From Duganella aceris (GTDB lineage: Bacteria; Pseudomonadota; Gammaproteobacteria; Burkholderiales; Burkholderiaceae_D), in NCBI RefSeq assembly GCF_011090165.1, contig NZ_JAADJT010000009.1, positions 124,001-188,000 of the forward strand: a stretch of 64,000 bases of DNA, in the 5' to 3' direction. The notes beneath the pieces were generated by a model. It did no database searches, was not told the origin of the DNA, and saw nothing but the letters and a program-made list of their open reading frames with translations. Shown here one piece after another: positions 16,670 to 24,194 of this stretch; the stretch's first letter is position 1; each line of letters begins with the position of its first letter. A program made the position numbers and the translations under genes.

Positions 16670-18544
16670 ATGAAGTCGTTTTTCGTGCCACGAGCCGTCT
16701 CCCCCGCCGCGCTGCGCCGAGTGATCGCGTGCGCGGCGTTGCTGCTGGCCGTCTGTGGCCAGTGGCCGCAGAGCGGCCTGGCCTGGACCGGGGCAGACGA
16801 ATGGCTGCGCGACCAGTTGATACGGCGGCAAGCATCCGTCCAAACAGAACAACGGCTGGCCGTGATCGACATCGACGAGACCAGCCTGGCGGCCGCCGGC
16901 CCGTGGCCGTGGCCGCGCGAGCGCATCGCCAGCATGATCGAACAGCTGCTGGGCGCGTACGGCGCGCGCGGCGTCGCGCTCGACCTGGTGTTGCCCGAAC
17001 CGGCCGACGCCGGCGGCGACGCGCGTCTGGCGATGCTGAGCCAGCACGGCCCGCTGGTGCTGCCGCAGGCCTTCGACTACAACGGCAACATGCCGCTGCG
17101 GGTCGGCCGGCTCAGCGGCGGCAACGCGGCGCGCCGCAGCGACGACGCGGTCGCGGCCAGCGGCTACATCGCCAACCACGCCGGCCTGGCGCGCGCCGCC
17201 CACATCGGCAACATCGGCTTCGTGCCCGACCCGGACGGTGTGATCCGGCGCCTGCCGATGCAAACCGGCTTCGCCGGCCGCGACTATCCCACGCTGTCGC
17301 TGGCCCTGCTCGACTGTTGCGGCGGGACCGCCAGCGGCGCCGCCGACGGCCCGACCGGTGGCATGCAGCACGGCGGCGGCTTGCGCCGCCTGCCCTACCG
17401 CCTGCAATGGGACGCTTACAAGGTCATCCCGGCCAGCATGATCCTCGACCAGTCGGCCCCGGACGAGCTGTTGCGCGACAAGCTGGTGCTGATCGGCTCC
17501 TCCTCGCTGGGACTGGCCGACCGGGTCGCCACGCCGCTGTCGGCCTCGACCAGCGGCCTGCTGGTGCACGCCGCCGCCCTCACCGCCCAGCTCGACGCGC
17601 GCGCCGGCCTGGCGCCGGCGCCGTGGCCGGGCCGCCCGATCGCGGTGCTGTTCGCCGCCGCCACCATCGCCTTGTGCGCCTGGACGCTGCCGCGCAAGTC
17701 GGCGCTGGTCAACGTCGCCGTGCTGGCCGCCGCCTCGGCGCTGTGGCTGACACTGGCCTGGCACATGGCGCCGCACGACGCCCTGTTCGGCATCAGCGGC
17801 CCGCTGCTGGGCAACCTGTTCATGCTGGCGGTCGGCGTGCCGTTCGCCTGGCAGCTGTCGCAGCGCCAGTCGCGCCGCCTGCTCGACACGCTGCGCCAGT
17901 ACGTGGCCGACGCCGTGGTCGACGAGCTGTTGCGCAGCAACCTGGTCGATCCGCTCAAACCCAGCCATTGCGAGGTCACCACGCTGATCGCCGACATGCA
18001 GGGCTACACCACCCACGTCGCGGCGCTGCCGCTGGAACAGGCGGCCGAGCTGACCCGCGCCTTCCTCGACTGCCTGACCGGGCCGGTGCTGGCCGCGCAT
18101 GGCACGCTGGACAAGTTCACCGGCGACGGCCTGGTGGCGTTCTGGGGCGCGCCGCTGCCGGTGCCGGACCACGCCGACCAGGCGCTTGACGCCGCCGAGG
18201 CGATCCAGGCGGCGATGCTGGTGTTCAACGCCGAGCGCGCGCGCCGCGGCCTGGCGCGGATCCGGGTGCGCATCGGCATCGAGAGCGGGCGCGCCATGGC
18301 CGGCGATTTCGGCTCGGCCGCGCGCAGCATTTACACCGCGGTCGGCGACAGCGTCAACGTGGCGTCGCGGCTGGAGACGGCGGCGCGCGACCTGCCGCAC
18401 GACGTGATCGTCGGCCCCGGCACCGCCGCGTTGTGCCGCCGCCACCGGCTGCTGAACATCGGCGCGCTGACCTTGCGCGGCAAAGAGCATCCGACTACCC
18501 TGTACACCCTGCTGGCGCACGCGCCGCAACAAGGAGTATTGTGA
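16670..18544 (+). CDS. CHASE2-domain class III adenylate cyclase
   Basis: A 624-residue membrane enzyme expected to make cAMP in response to a periplasmic signal. Order: short N-terminus, one helix (VIACAALLLAVCG), a periplasmic CHASE2 domain (~45-300: VIDIDETSLAAAGPWPW near its start), three transmembrane helices (~320-400), then a class III cyclase domain (~430-600). Metal-binding aspartates are in TTLIADMQGYT and FTGDGLVAFWGAP. The Lys of DKFTGD is the usual adenine-selecting residue, and YTAVGDSVNVASRLE supplies the transition-state Asn and Arg. All catalytic positions appear intact. It overlaps the next gene by 4 bp (GTGA), so the two are coupled. The ribosome site is weak. Confidence 0.9.
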   Translation: MKSFFVPRAVSPAALRRVIACAALLLAVCGQWPQSGLAWTGADEWLRDQLIRRQASVQTEQRLAVIDIDETSLAAAGPWPWPRERIASMIEQLLGAYGARGVALDLVLPEPADAGGDARLAMLSQHGPLVLPQAFDYNGNMPLRVGRLSGGNAARRSDDAVAASGYIANHAGLARAAHIGNIGFVPDPDGVIRRLPMQTGFAGRDYPTLSLALLDCCGGTASGAADGPTGGMQHGGGLRRLPYRLQWDAYKVIPASMILDQSAPDELLRDKLVLIGSSSLGLADRVATPLSASTSGLLVHAAALTAQLDARAGLAPAPWPGRPIAVLFAAATIALCAWTLPRKSALVNVAVLAAASALWLTLAWHMAPHDALFGISGPLLGNLFMLAVGVPFAWQLSQRQSRRLLDTLRQYVADAVVDELLRSNLVDPLKPSHCEVTTLIADMQGYTTHVAALPLEQAAELTRAFLDCLTGPVLAAHGTLDKFTGDGLVAFWGAPLPVPDHADQALDAAEAIQAAMLVFNAERARRGLARIRVRIGIESGRAMAGDFGSAARSIYTAVGDSVNVASRLETAARDLPHDVIVGPGTAALCRRHRLLNIGALTLRGKEHPTTLYTLLAHAPQQGVL

Positions 18545-19749
18545 AGAAATACCTGTTCGCCCTGCTGGCGGGACTGGCGCTGAGCGCCGCCGTCGCCCAA
18601 GAGACGCCGGTCGACGAGGACCTGTACATGGCGGCCATGCAGTCGATCGCCGACGGCCGCCGCGCCGACGCCAGCCTGGTGCTGGAACGCCTGATCGCGC
18701 GCGGCCCGCAGCACGCCGGCGAGTGGCTCGACCTGGCGATGATCCAGTGCGCGCTGGGCCAGGACGCCGACGCCGAATCGCTGTTCCAGCGCATCGAGCG
18801 CGAATTCCAGCCGCCGCAGGGCATCCGCGACATCATCGCCCAGCAGCGGCTGCAGGGCTGCTACAGCTGGAAGGCGCAGGCGCTGTGGGGCGTCAACGCC
18901 GCGCGCGGCTACGACAGCAACGTCAACCAGGGCGCCAGCGTCCCCTTCTTCACCGACAGCAACGGCGTGCCGCTGGAACTGCTGCCGCAGTACAAGCCGC
19001 GCAGCGACCACTACAGTGTGGTCTCCGGCGACTACCTGCGCGACCTCAGCGCCGACGGCGACCTGGCCTATGCCCAGGTCCACCTGCGCCAGTACGACCG
19101 CCAGTCGGACTATAATTCGGCATCGCTGTTCGTCGGCGCCGAGCATCCGTGGCGGCTGGCGGACTGGCAGATGCGCAGCTCCGGCCTGCTCGGCGCGCTG
19201 ACCCTCGGCGGCGTGCTGTACCAGGAACAGGCGCAGCTGCAGATGCGCGCGGCGCCGCCGTGGAAACTGCCGAAGGGCTACGATCTGAGCCTGCTCGGCA
19301 GCGTCTCGCGCACCAGCTACAAGACGCTGGCCAATTTCGATTCGACCACCTACGAGCTGCGCAACGTGCTGGGCTATCACAACGCCAACAGCCAGGCGCA
19401 GGCGGCGCTCGGCTACCAGCGCGACCTCGGCAGCGCGGAACGCCCGGGCGGCGACCGCAGCGGCTGGTCGGCGCGGCTGTACGGCCGGCGTATGCTGCTG
19501 CCGTCGCTGCAGGGCGAGCTGGAGTTCGTGGGCCAGCGCTGGCGCGGCCAGAACGCGTACTCGCCGGGCGTGATCGACCTGACGCGGCGGCAAAACAACC
19601 TGGTGCTGCGCGCGGTGCTGAGTTATCCGCTGCAACGCGACCAGGCCCTGCAACTGGAATGGCGCGAGGTGCGCAACCGGGAAAACATCTCGATCTTCCA
19701 GTACGATGCGCGCCAGATCCAGTTCAGCTGGCGCTGGTCCAATCTGTGA
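18541..19749 (+). CDS. TPR / outer-membrane beta-barrel protein
   Basis: A 402-residue exported protein. The GTG at 18541 was chosen because it has AAGGAG upstream, overlaps the cyclase stop, and gives a signal peptide (KKYLFALLAGLALSAAVAQ). Residues ~20-110 are TPR-like helices (YMAAMQSIADGRRADASLVL, LDLAMIQCALGQDADAESLF). From ~125 the sequence changes to alternating aromatic/polar beta strands rich in Tyr, Trp and Arg (ARGYDSNVNQGASVPFF, RMLLPSLQGELEFVG, IQFSWRWSNL). This is the layout of surface-lipoprotein-assembly-modifier-type (DUF560-like) barrels. It may form a pore or secretion aid linked to the FecR/cyclase pair; no direct evidence of substrate. Confidence 0.68.
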   Translation: MKKYLFALLAGLALSAAVAQETPVDEDLYMAAMQSIADGRRADASLVLERLIARGPQHAGEWLDLAMIQCALGQDADAESLFQRIEREFQPPQGIRDIIAQQRLQGCYSWKAQALWGVNAARGYDSNVNQGASVPFFTDSNGVPLELLPQYKPRSDHYSVVSGDYLRDLSADGDLAYAQVHLRQYDRQSDYNSASLFVGAEHPWRLADWQMRSSGLLGALTLGGVLYQEQAQLQMRAAPPWKLPKGYDLSLLGSVSRTSYKTLANFDSTTYELRNVLGYHNANSQAQAALGYQRDLGSAERPGGDRSGWSARLYGRRMLLPSLQGELEFVGQRWRGQNAYSPGVIDLTRRQNNLVLRAVLSYPLQRDQALQLEWREVRNRENISIFQYDARQIQFSWRWSNL

Positions 19750-19822
19750 CAGCTGCAACAAACTGCAACAATTCGCCGCAACCGCCCCAAAATTAAGTAT
19801 AAGTAACGTTTTAGGCGTACCG

Positions 19823-20581
19823 ATGACCAACCCGACCCACCCGACCGACACCGAACAGCCGGCTCCGGCCCCCGCCGCCGGCAACGAGGCGTCTGCGCAA
19901 AACGTGCAGGTGCACCTGCGGCGCATTCCCCTGCTCGCCGGCCTCAGCGACGAAGAAGTGCAGCGCCTCAAGGCCGAGCTGCGTTTCCGCCAGCACGCCA
20001 AGCGCGACGTGGTGCTGCAGAAGGGCGCGGCCGGCGACGGCCTGCTGTTTCTGCTGTCGGGCCAGCTGCAGGTGATCGACGTCACCGAGGACGGGCGCGC
20101 GATCGGCCTGCGCATGCTGGCGCCGGGCGACTTCTTCGGCGAGATCGCGGTCATCAACGATTCCCAGCGCACCGCCTCGGTGGTGGCGATGAGCCCTGTG
20201 CTGGTGGCGTTCCTGCCGGCGCCCGCCGCGCTGCACCTGTTTTCGCACTCGCCGTCGGTGGCCAAGCTGATGCTGCGCCACCTGGCGGCCAAGATCCAGC
20301 GCGACTCCGAATTCCGCTCGCTGCTGAGCATCAACAACACCACGCGCCGCATCTACACCTTCCTGGTGCAGATGAAATCGCCGTCCGAGGCGCCGGGCCA
20401 GCCGGAGATGGTGAAGAACCTGCCGACCCACCAGGACATCGCCAACATGATCAACACCAGCCGCGAGACGGTGACCCGGGCGCTGACCGCGCTGGTGCAG
20501 CAGGGCATCATCCAGAAGGACAGCAAGGGGCTGCTGATCGTCGATCCGCAAGGCCTGCAAAAGCTGGTCGAAGGCCCTTGA
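19823..20581 (+). CDS. Crp/Fnr-family transcription regulator
   Basis: A 252-residue regulator. The start at 19823 (MTNPTHP) excludes an upstream stretch overlapping the previous gene. After a Pro/Ala-rich leader the cNMP-binding domain (~35-150) reads IPLLAGLSDEEVQRLK, DGLLFLLSGQLQVI, and the phosphate-binding cassette FFGEIAVINDSQRTASVVA, keeping the Glu and Arg that hold cyclic nucleotide. In the C-helix the position of E. coli Crp Thr127 is Asp while Ser128 is kept. The winged helix has TSRETVTRALTAL, retaining Arg180, Glu181 and Arg185, the residues that read TGTGA. It has no Fnr-type N-terminal Cys cluster. It lies after the cyclase and barrel genes; ligand is probably cAMP, with c-di-GMP possible as in Xanthomonas Clp. 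Confidence 0.9.
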   Translation: MTNPTHPTDTEQPAPAPAAGNEASAQNVQVHLRRIPLLAGLSDEEVQRLKAELRFRQHAKRDVVLQKGAAGDGLLFLLSGQLQVIDVTEDGRAIGLRMLAPGDFFGEIAVINDSQRTASVVAMSPVLVAFLPAPAALHLFSHSPSVAKLMLRHLAAKIQRDSEFRSLLSINNTTRRIYTFLVQMKSPSEAPGQPEMVKNLPTHQDIANMINTSRETVTRALTALVQQGIIQKDSKGLLIVDPQGLQKLVEGP

Positions 20582-20582
20582 G

Positions 20583-20609
20583 GCGCAAGGTATAATTGCG
20601 CGTTTTTTT
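20583..20609 (+). terminator. Possible terminator of the Crp-family gene
   Basis: GCGCAA (20583-20588 region) and TTGCGC (20596-20601) can pair around a 7-nt loop, followed by G and seven T. The stem is short. The loop overlaps a TATAAT (20591-20596) that could instead be a -10 for the wzm operon; the two readings compete. Confidence 0.45.
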
Positions 20610-20689
20610 CCCATGCCGCCGATGCGGCGCATCATCACCGACACTATGACACCAGCCATTCCCCACCACCGCGCGCCGGGAGCCCGCCC

Positions 20690-21490
20690 ATGATCATCCT
20701 GGGCCGCCTGCGCAACCTCGCCAGCTACCGCGGCTTCATCCTGGGCAGCGTGCAGCGCGAATTCCAGTCCAAGTACCGCAACTCCATCCTCGGCGCCGCC
20801 TGGACCGTGCTCAATCCGCTGGCGATGATCGTGGTCTACACCGTGATCTTTTCGCAGGTGATGCACAACCGCCTGCCCGGCGTCAGCTCGACCTTCGCCT
20901 ACAGCATCTACCTGTGCGCCGGCGTGCTGACCTGGAATTTCTTCGCGGAAATCACGACCAAGGCGCAGACGGTGTTCCTCGACAACGCCGGCCTGATCAA
21001 GAAGATCAACTTCCCGCGCCTGTGCCTGCCGATCATCGTGCTGTGCAACGCCGGCGTCAACTTCGGCATCATCTTCGGCCTGTTCACCGCCTTCCTGCTG
21101 GTCTCCGGCAACTTCCCCGGCTGGGTGTTCCTGGCCGTGTTCCCGGTGCTGGCGCTGCAGATCATGCTGGCGCTCGGCCTGGGCATGATCCTCGGCGTGC
21201 TCAACGTGTTTTTCCGCGACGTCGGCCAGGCCTTCAGCATCGCGCTGCAGTTCTGGTTCTGGTTCACGCCGGTGGTGTACCCGGTCGCGGTGCTGCCGCC
21301 CGAGGCGCAGCGGCTGCTGGCCTTCAACCCGATGGCGCCGGTGATCCAGGCCTACCAGGACATCCTGGTGGCGGCGGTCGCGCCGAACTGGGCCAGCCTG
21401 CTGCCGGCCGCCGCGCTGGCGGCGCTCCTGTGCCTGCTGGGCATGCAACTTTTCCGCCGCCGCGCGGGTGAAATGGTGGACGAACTGTGA
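20690..21490 (+). CDS. wzm: Polysaccharide ABC exporter permease
   Basis: A 266-residue ABC-2 type membrane protein with six hydrophobic helices. The amphipathic N-terminus (FILGSVQREFQSKYRNSILG, AAWTVLNPLAMIVVYTVIF) and the second-half motif NVFFRDVGQAFSIALQFWFW are typical of Wzm/KpsM/TagG exporters that carry completed lipid-linked glycans across the inner membrane. It is first in a long plus-strand glycan operon and its stop overlaps the GTG start of the ATPase by 4 bp. Together they imply the ABC-dependent route of O-antigen or capsule export rather than Wzx/Wzy. Confidence 0.9.
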   Translation: MIILGRLRNLASYRGFILGSVQREFQSKYRNSILGAAWTVLNPLAMIVVYTVIFSQVMHNRLPGVSSTFAYSIYLCAGVLTWNFFAEITTKAQTVFLDNAGLIKKINFPRLCLPIIVLCNAGVNFGIIFGLFTAFLLVSGNFPGWVFLAVFPVLALQIMLALGLGMILGVLNVFFRDVGQAFSIALQFWFWFTPVVYPVAVLPPEAQRLLAFNPMAPVIQAYQDILVAAVAPNWASLLPAAALAALLCLLGMQLFRRRAGEMVDEL

Positions 21491-22728
21491 ACGGCAGCAT
21501 ACACGTAACGAACCTGGGCAAGGCCTACAAGCGCTATCCGACCCACCGCGCCCGCCTGCTCGAATGGCTGCTGCCGTCCAAGCCCAGGCACCAGCAGATC
21601 TGGGTGCTGAAGGACATCAACTTCAGCGTCCGCCCCGGCCAGGCGCTGGGCATCATCGGCATCAACGGCGCCGGCAAGAGCACGCTGCTGAAGCTGATCA
21701 CCGGCACCGCCGCGCCGTCGGTCGGCAGCGTCGCCATGCACGGCCGGGTGGCGGCGATGCTGGAGCTGGGCATGGGCTTCCACCCCGACTTCAGCGGCCG
21801 CCAGAACGCCTACATGGCCGGCCAGCTGATCGGCCTGAGCGCCGACGACATCACCACGCTGATGCCGGAGATCGAAGCGTTCGCCGAAATCGGCGAATAC
21901 ATCGACCAGCCGGTGCGCGTGTACTCCAGCGGCATGCAGATGCGGCTGGCGTTCGCGGTGGCCACCGCGCGCCGCCCCGACGTGCTGATCGTCGACGAGG
22001 CGCTGTCGGTCGGCGACGCCTACTTCCAGCACAAGAGCTTCGAACGCATCCGCGCCTTCCGCGCCGAGGGCACCACGTTGCTGATCGTCTCGCACGACAA
22101 GGGCGCGATCCAGTCGATCTGCGACCGCGCCATCCTGCTCGACAAGGGCCGCGTCAGCAAGGAAGGCACGCCGGAAGAGATCATGGACCTGTACAACGCC
22201 ATGCTGGCCGAGCGTGAAACCGCCGCCGATTCGGTGCGCCAGGAAACCCTCGACAACGGCAAGGTGCAGACCATCTCCGGCACCGGCGAGGCCAGCGTGC
22301 GCTCGGTGGCGCTGCTGAAGGACGACGGCACGCCGGCCGAGGTGCACGGCGTCGGCGGCGACGTCGACCTGTGCGTCGAGATCGACATCCACGCCGACAT
22401 CCCGGAACTGACGCTGGGCTTCCGCATCAAGGACCGGCTGGGCCAGAACATCTTCGGCACCAACACCTACCACAAGCTCAAGCCGATGAGCGGGCTGAAG
22501 GCCGGCCAGCGCCTGCGCGCGCACTGGCGCTTCCCGCTCAACCTGGGACCGGGCAGCTACTCGGTGGCGACCGCGCTGCACAGCAGCGACAACCACCTGG
22601 GCCAGAACTACGAATGGCGCGACCTGGCGCTGGTGTTCGAGGTGATGAACCTCAAGCACGCCTACTTCGAGGGCAGCACCTGGCTGAACCCCGACATCGA
22701 GATCGAATACGGAGTTGCGCAACCATGA
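21487..22728 (+). CDS. wzt: Polysaccharide ABC exporter ATPase with C-terminal Wzt carbohydrate-binding domain
   Basis: A 413-residue protein starting at a GTG. The NBD (~1-240) has Walker A GINGAGKSTLLKLITG, a signature region YSSGMQMRLAFAVATA, Walker B DVLIVDEALSVGDAYF and switch His in LLIVSHDKG, as in Wzt/TagH. The C-terminal ~155 residues (VRSVALLKDDGTPAEVHGVG through LVFEVMNLKHAYFEG) form the Wzt-C beta-sandwich that recognises the finished polymer's non-reducing terminal group. This predicts that the exported glycan carries a capping modification. It overlaps wzm upstream and the FkbM gene downstream by 4 bp each. Confidence 0.92.
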   Translation: MNGSIHVTNLGKAYKRYPTHRARLLEWLLPSKPRHQQIWVLKDINFSVRPGQALGIIGINGAGKSTLLKLITGTAAPSVGSVAMHGRVAAMLELGMGFHPDFSGRQNAYMAGQLIGLSADDITTLMPEIEAFAEIGEYIDQPVRVYSSGMQMRLAFAVATARRPDVLIVDEALSVGDAYFQHKSFERIRAFRAEGTTLLIVSHDKGAIQSICDRAILLDKGRVSKEGTPEEIMDLYNAMLAERETAADSVRQETLDNGKVQTISGTGEASVRSVALLKDDGTPAEVHGVGGDVDLCVEIDIHADIPELTLGFRIKDRLGQNIFGTNTYHKLKPMSGLKAGQRLRAHWRFPLNLGPGSYSVATALHSSDNHLGQNYEWRDLALVFEVMNLKHAYFEGSTWLNPDIEIEYGVAQP

Positions 22729-24176
22729 GCCTGACGTCCTACGCCCCCAATTTCGAAGACGTGCTGCTGATGCGCGCGCTGCGCCATGTCGAGCGCGGCT
22801 TCTACATCGACGCCGCCGCCGGCGCGCCGCTGCAGGGCAACGCCACCCAGGCGTTCTATCAGCACGGTTGGCGCGGCGTCAACCTGGAGCCGGCGCCGGC
22901 GCCGCTGCGCGACCTGCGGATCGCCCGCCCGGCCGACGTCAACCTGGCGCTGGCGGCCGCCGCCGCGCCGGACCGGCGCGACTGGTACGACATCGAGGGC
23001 GAGGACGGCACCTTCGACGCCGACCTGGCGCTTCAGCGGCGCGCCGCCGGCCGCGAGGTAGTGCGGCGCAGCGTCGAACTGCAAACGCTGGACGCCGTCT
23101 GCGCGCAACACGCGCCGGCGCAAATCCATTTTCTCAAGCTGGGCGAGCGCGCCGCGCTGGACGGGCTGGACCTGCAACGCCGTCGGCCGTGGATCATCCT
23201 GCTGCGCGACGCCGGCACGACGGCGCTGCCGGCGCTGGAGGCGCAGGGCTACCGCCTGGCGCACGCCGGCGGCCTGCACCAGTTCTACGTCGCCGCCGAG
23301 CACGCGACGCTGGCCGCCGCGCTGGCGCTGCCGCCGCATCCGGCCGACGCGTTCCTGTTGTGCGAAGACCATCCCTACGCCCAGCCGCTGGCCAAGTGGC
23401 GGCAGGCGGTCGCCGCCGCCGAACAGGAAGCGGCGAGCGCGCGCGACTGGGCCCAGGCCCACGTGCGCGAATGGCGCGAAAAATTCGACCGCCTCGAAAC
23501 CGAACAGCGGCGCGGCGACACCGCCGAGCGGCAACTGGAGGAGATGGCGCTGCGCGCCTACGCGGCCGAGGCCGAGCTGCCGCTGCAACAGCAACAGCAG
23601 CACGAGCGCGAGCACGTGCTGCAGCAACAGCGGCACGAACTGGAGCAAACGCTGCAGCAACGCGAGCAAGCGCTGCAGCAGCAACAGCAACAGACGGAGC
23701 AGCAGCGTGCGCGCGCCGACGCCGCCGAAGCCCAGCTGCCGCCGCTGCGCCAGCACGCCACGTATATGGAGCAGACGCTGCACGGCGTCTACGCCAGCCT
23801 GTCGTGGCGCCTGACCTATCCACTGCGCTGGGGCAAGTTGACGCTGTCGCGCCTGCGCGCCTTCGCGCGCGCGCTGCCGGGCCGCGCGGTGCGCGCCACG
23901 CGCCGCCGCGTCAAGGGCCTGGCCGGCGCCGCGCTGCGCTATGTCACCGCGCGGCCGAGGCTGTCGTTCTTCCTGCGCCGGAACATCTCGCGGCTGCCGT
24001 TCATGGTGCCGGTGATGCGCGCGCTCAAGCTGCGGCTCCAACTCAACAACGCCCACGCGCCGTCGCCGGAGGCCGCGCCGCCCCCCGCCCCCACCAACCT
24101 GGACGGCCTGCCGGAAGCGGCGCGCCAGGTGTTCGACGACCTGCGCCGCGCCCGCCGCCAGTCCCCCCATTCCTGA
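22725..24176 (+). CDS. FkbM-type methyltransferase fused to a Gln-rich coiled coil
   Basis: A 483-residue protein; the start at 22725 overlaps the wzt stop. Residues ~1-210 match the FkbM methyltransferase opening (YAPNFEDVLLMRALRH, GFYIDAAAGAPLQGNATQAF, QHGWRGVNLEP) and later IHFLKLGERAALDGLDL. The SAM-binding Gly-rich loop is altered relative to common family members, so activity is uncertain. Residues ~225-345 form a long coiled coil full of Gln, Glu and Arg, followed by a basic amphipathic tail (~360-440). The coiled coil is reminiscent of chain-length or capping enzymes of ABC-dependent O-antigens such as WbdD. A terminal-cap methyltransferase, read by the Wzt C-domain, is a reasonable guess. 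Confidence 0.7.
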   Translation: MSLTSYAPNFEDVLLMRALRHVERGFYIDAAAGAPLQGNATQAFYQHGWRGVNLEPAPAPLRDLRIARPADVNLALAAAAAPDRRDWYDIEGEDGTFDADLALQRRAAGREVVRRSVELQTLDAVCAQHAPAQIHFLKLGERAALDGLDLQRRRPWIILLRDAGTTALPALEAQGYRLAHAGGLHQFYVAAEHATLAAALALPPHPADAFLLCEDHPYAQPLAKWRQAVAAAEQEAASARDWAQAHVREWREKFDRLETEQRRGDTAERQLEEMALRAYAAEAELPLQQQQQHEREHVLQQQRHELEQTLQQREQALQQQQQQTEQQRARADAAEAQLPPLRQHATYMEQTLHGVYASLSWRLTYPLRWGKLTLSRLRAFARALPGRAVRATRRRVKGLAGAALRYVTARPRLSFFLRRNISRLPFMVPVMRALKLRLQLNNAHAPSPEAAPPPAPTNLDGLPEAARQVFDDLRRARRQSPHS

Positions 24177-24194
24177 CCGGACCACCGACCCATT

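Noticed and set aside
23580..23705. CAG/CAA-rich tract that looks like a triplet repeat or CRISPR-like array
   Set aside because: It is in frame and encodes the Gln-rich coiled coil of the FkbM fusion; the units are irregular and have no spacer pattern.
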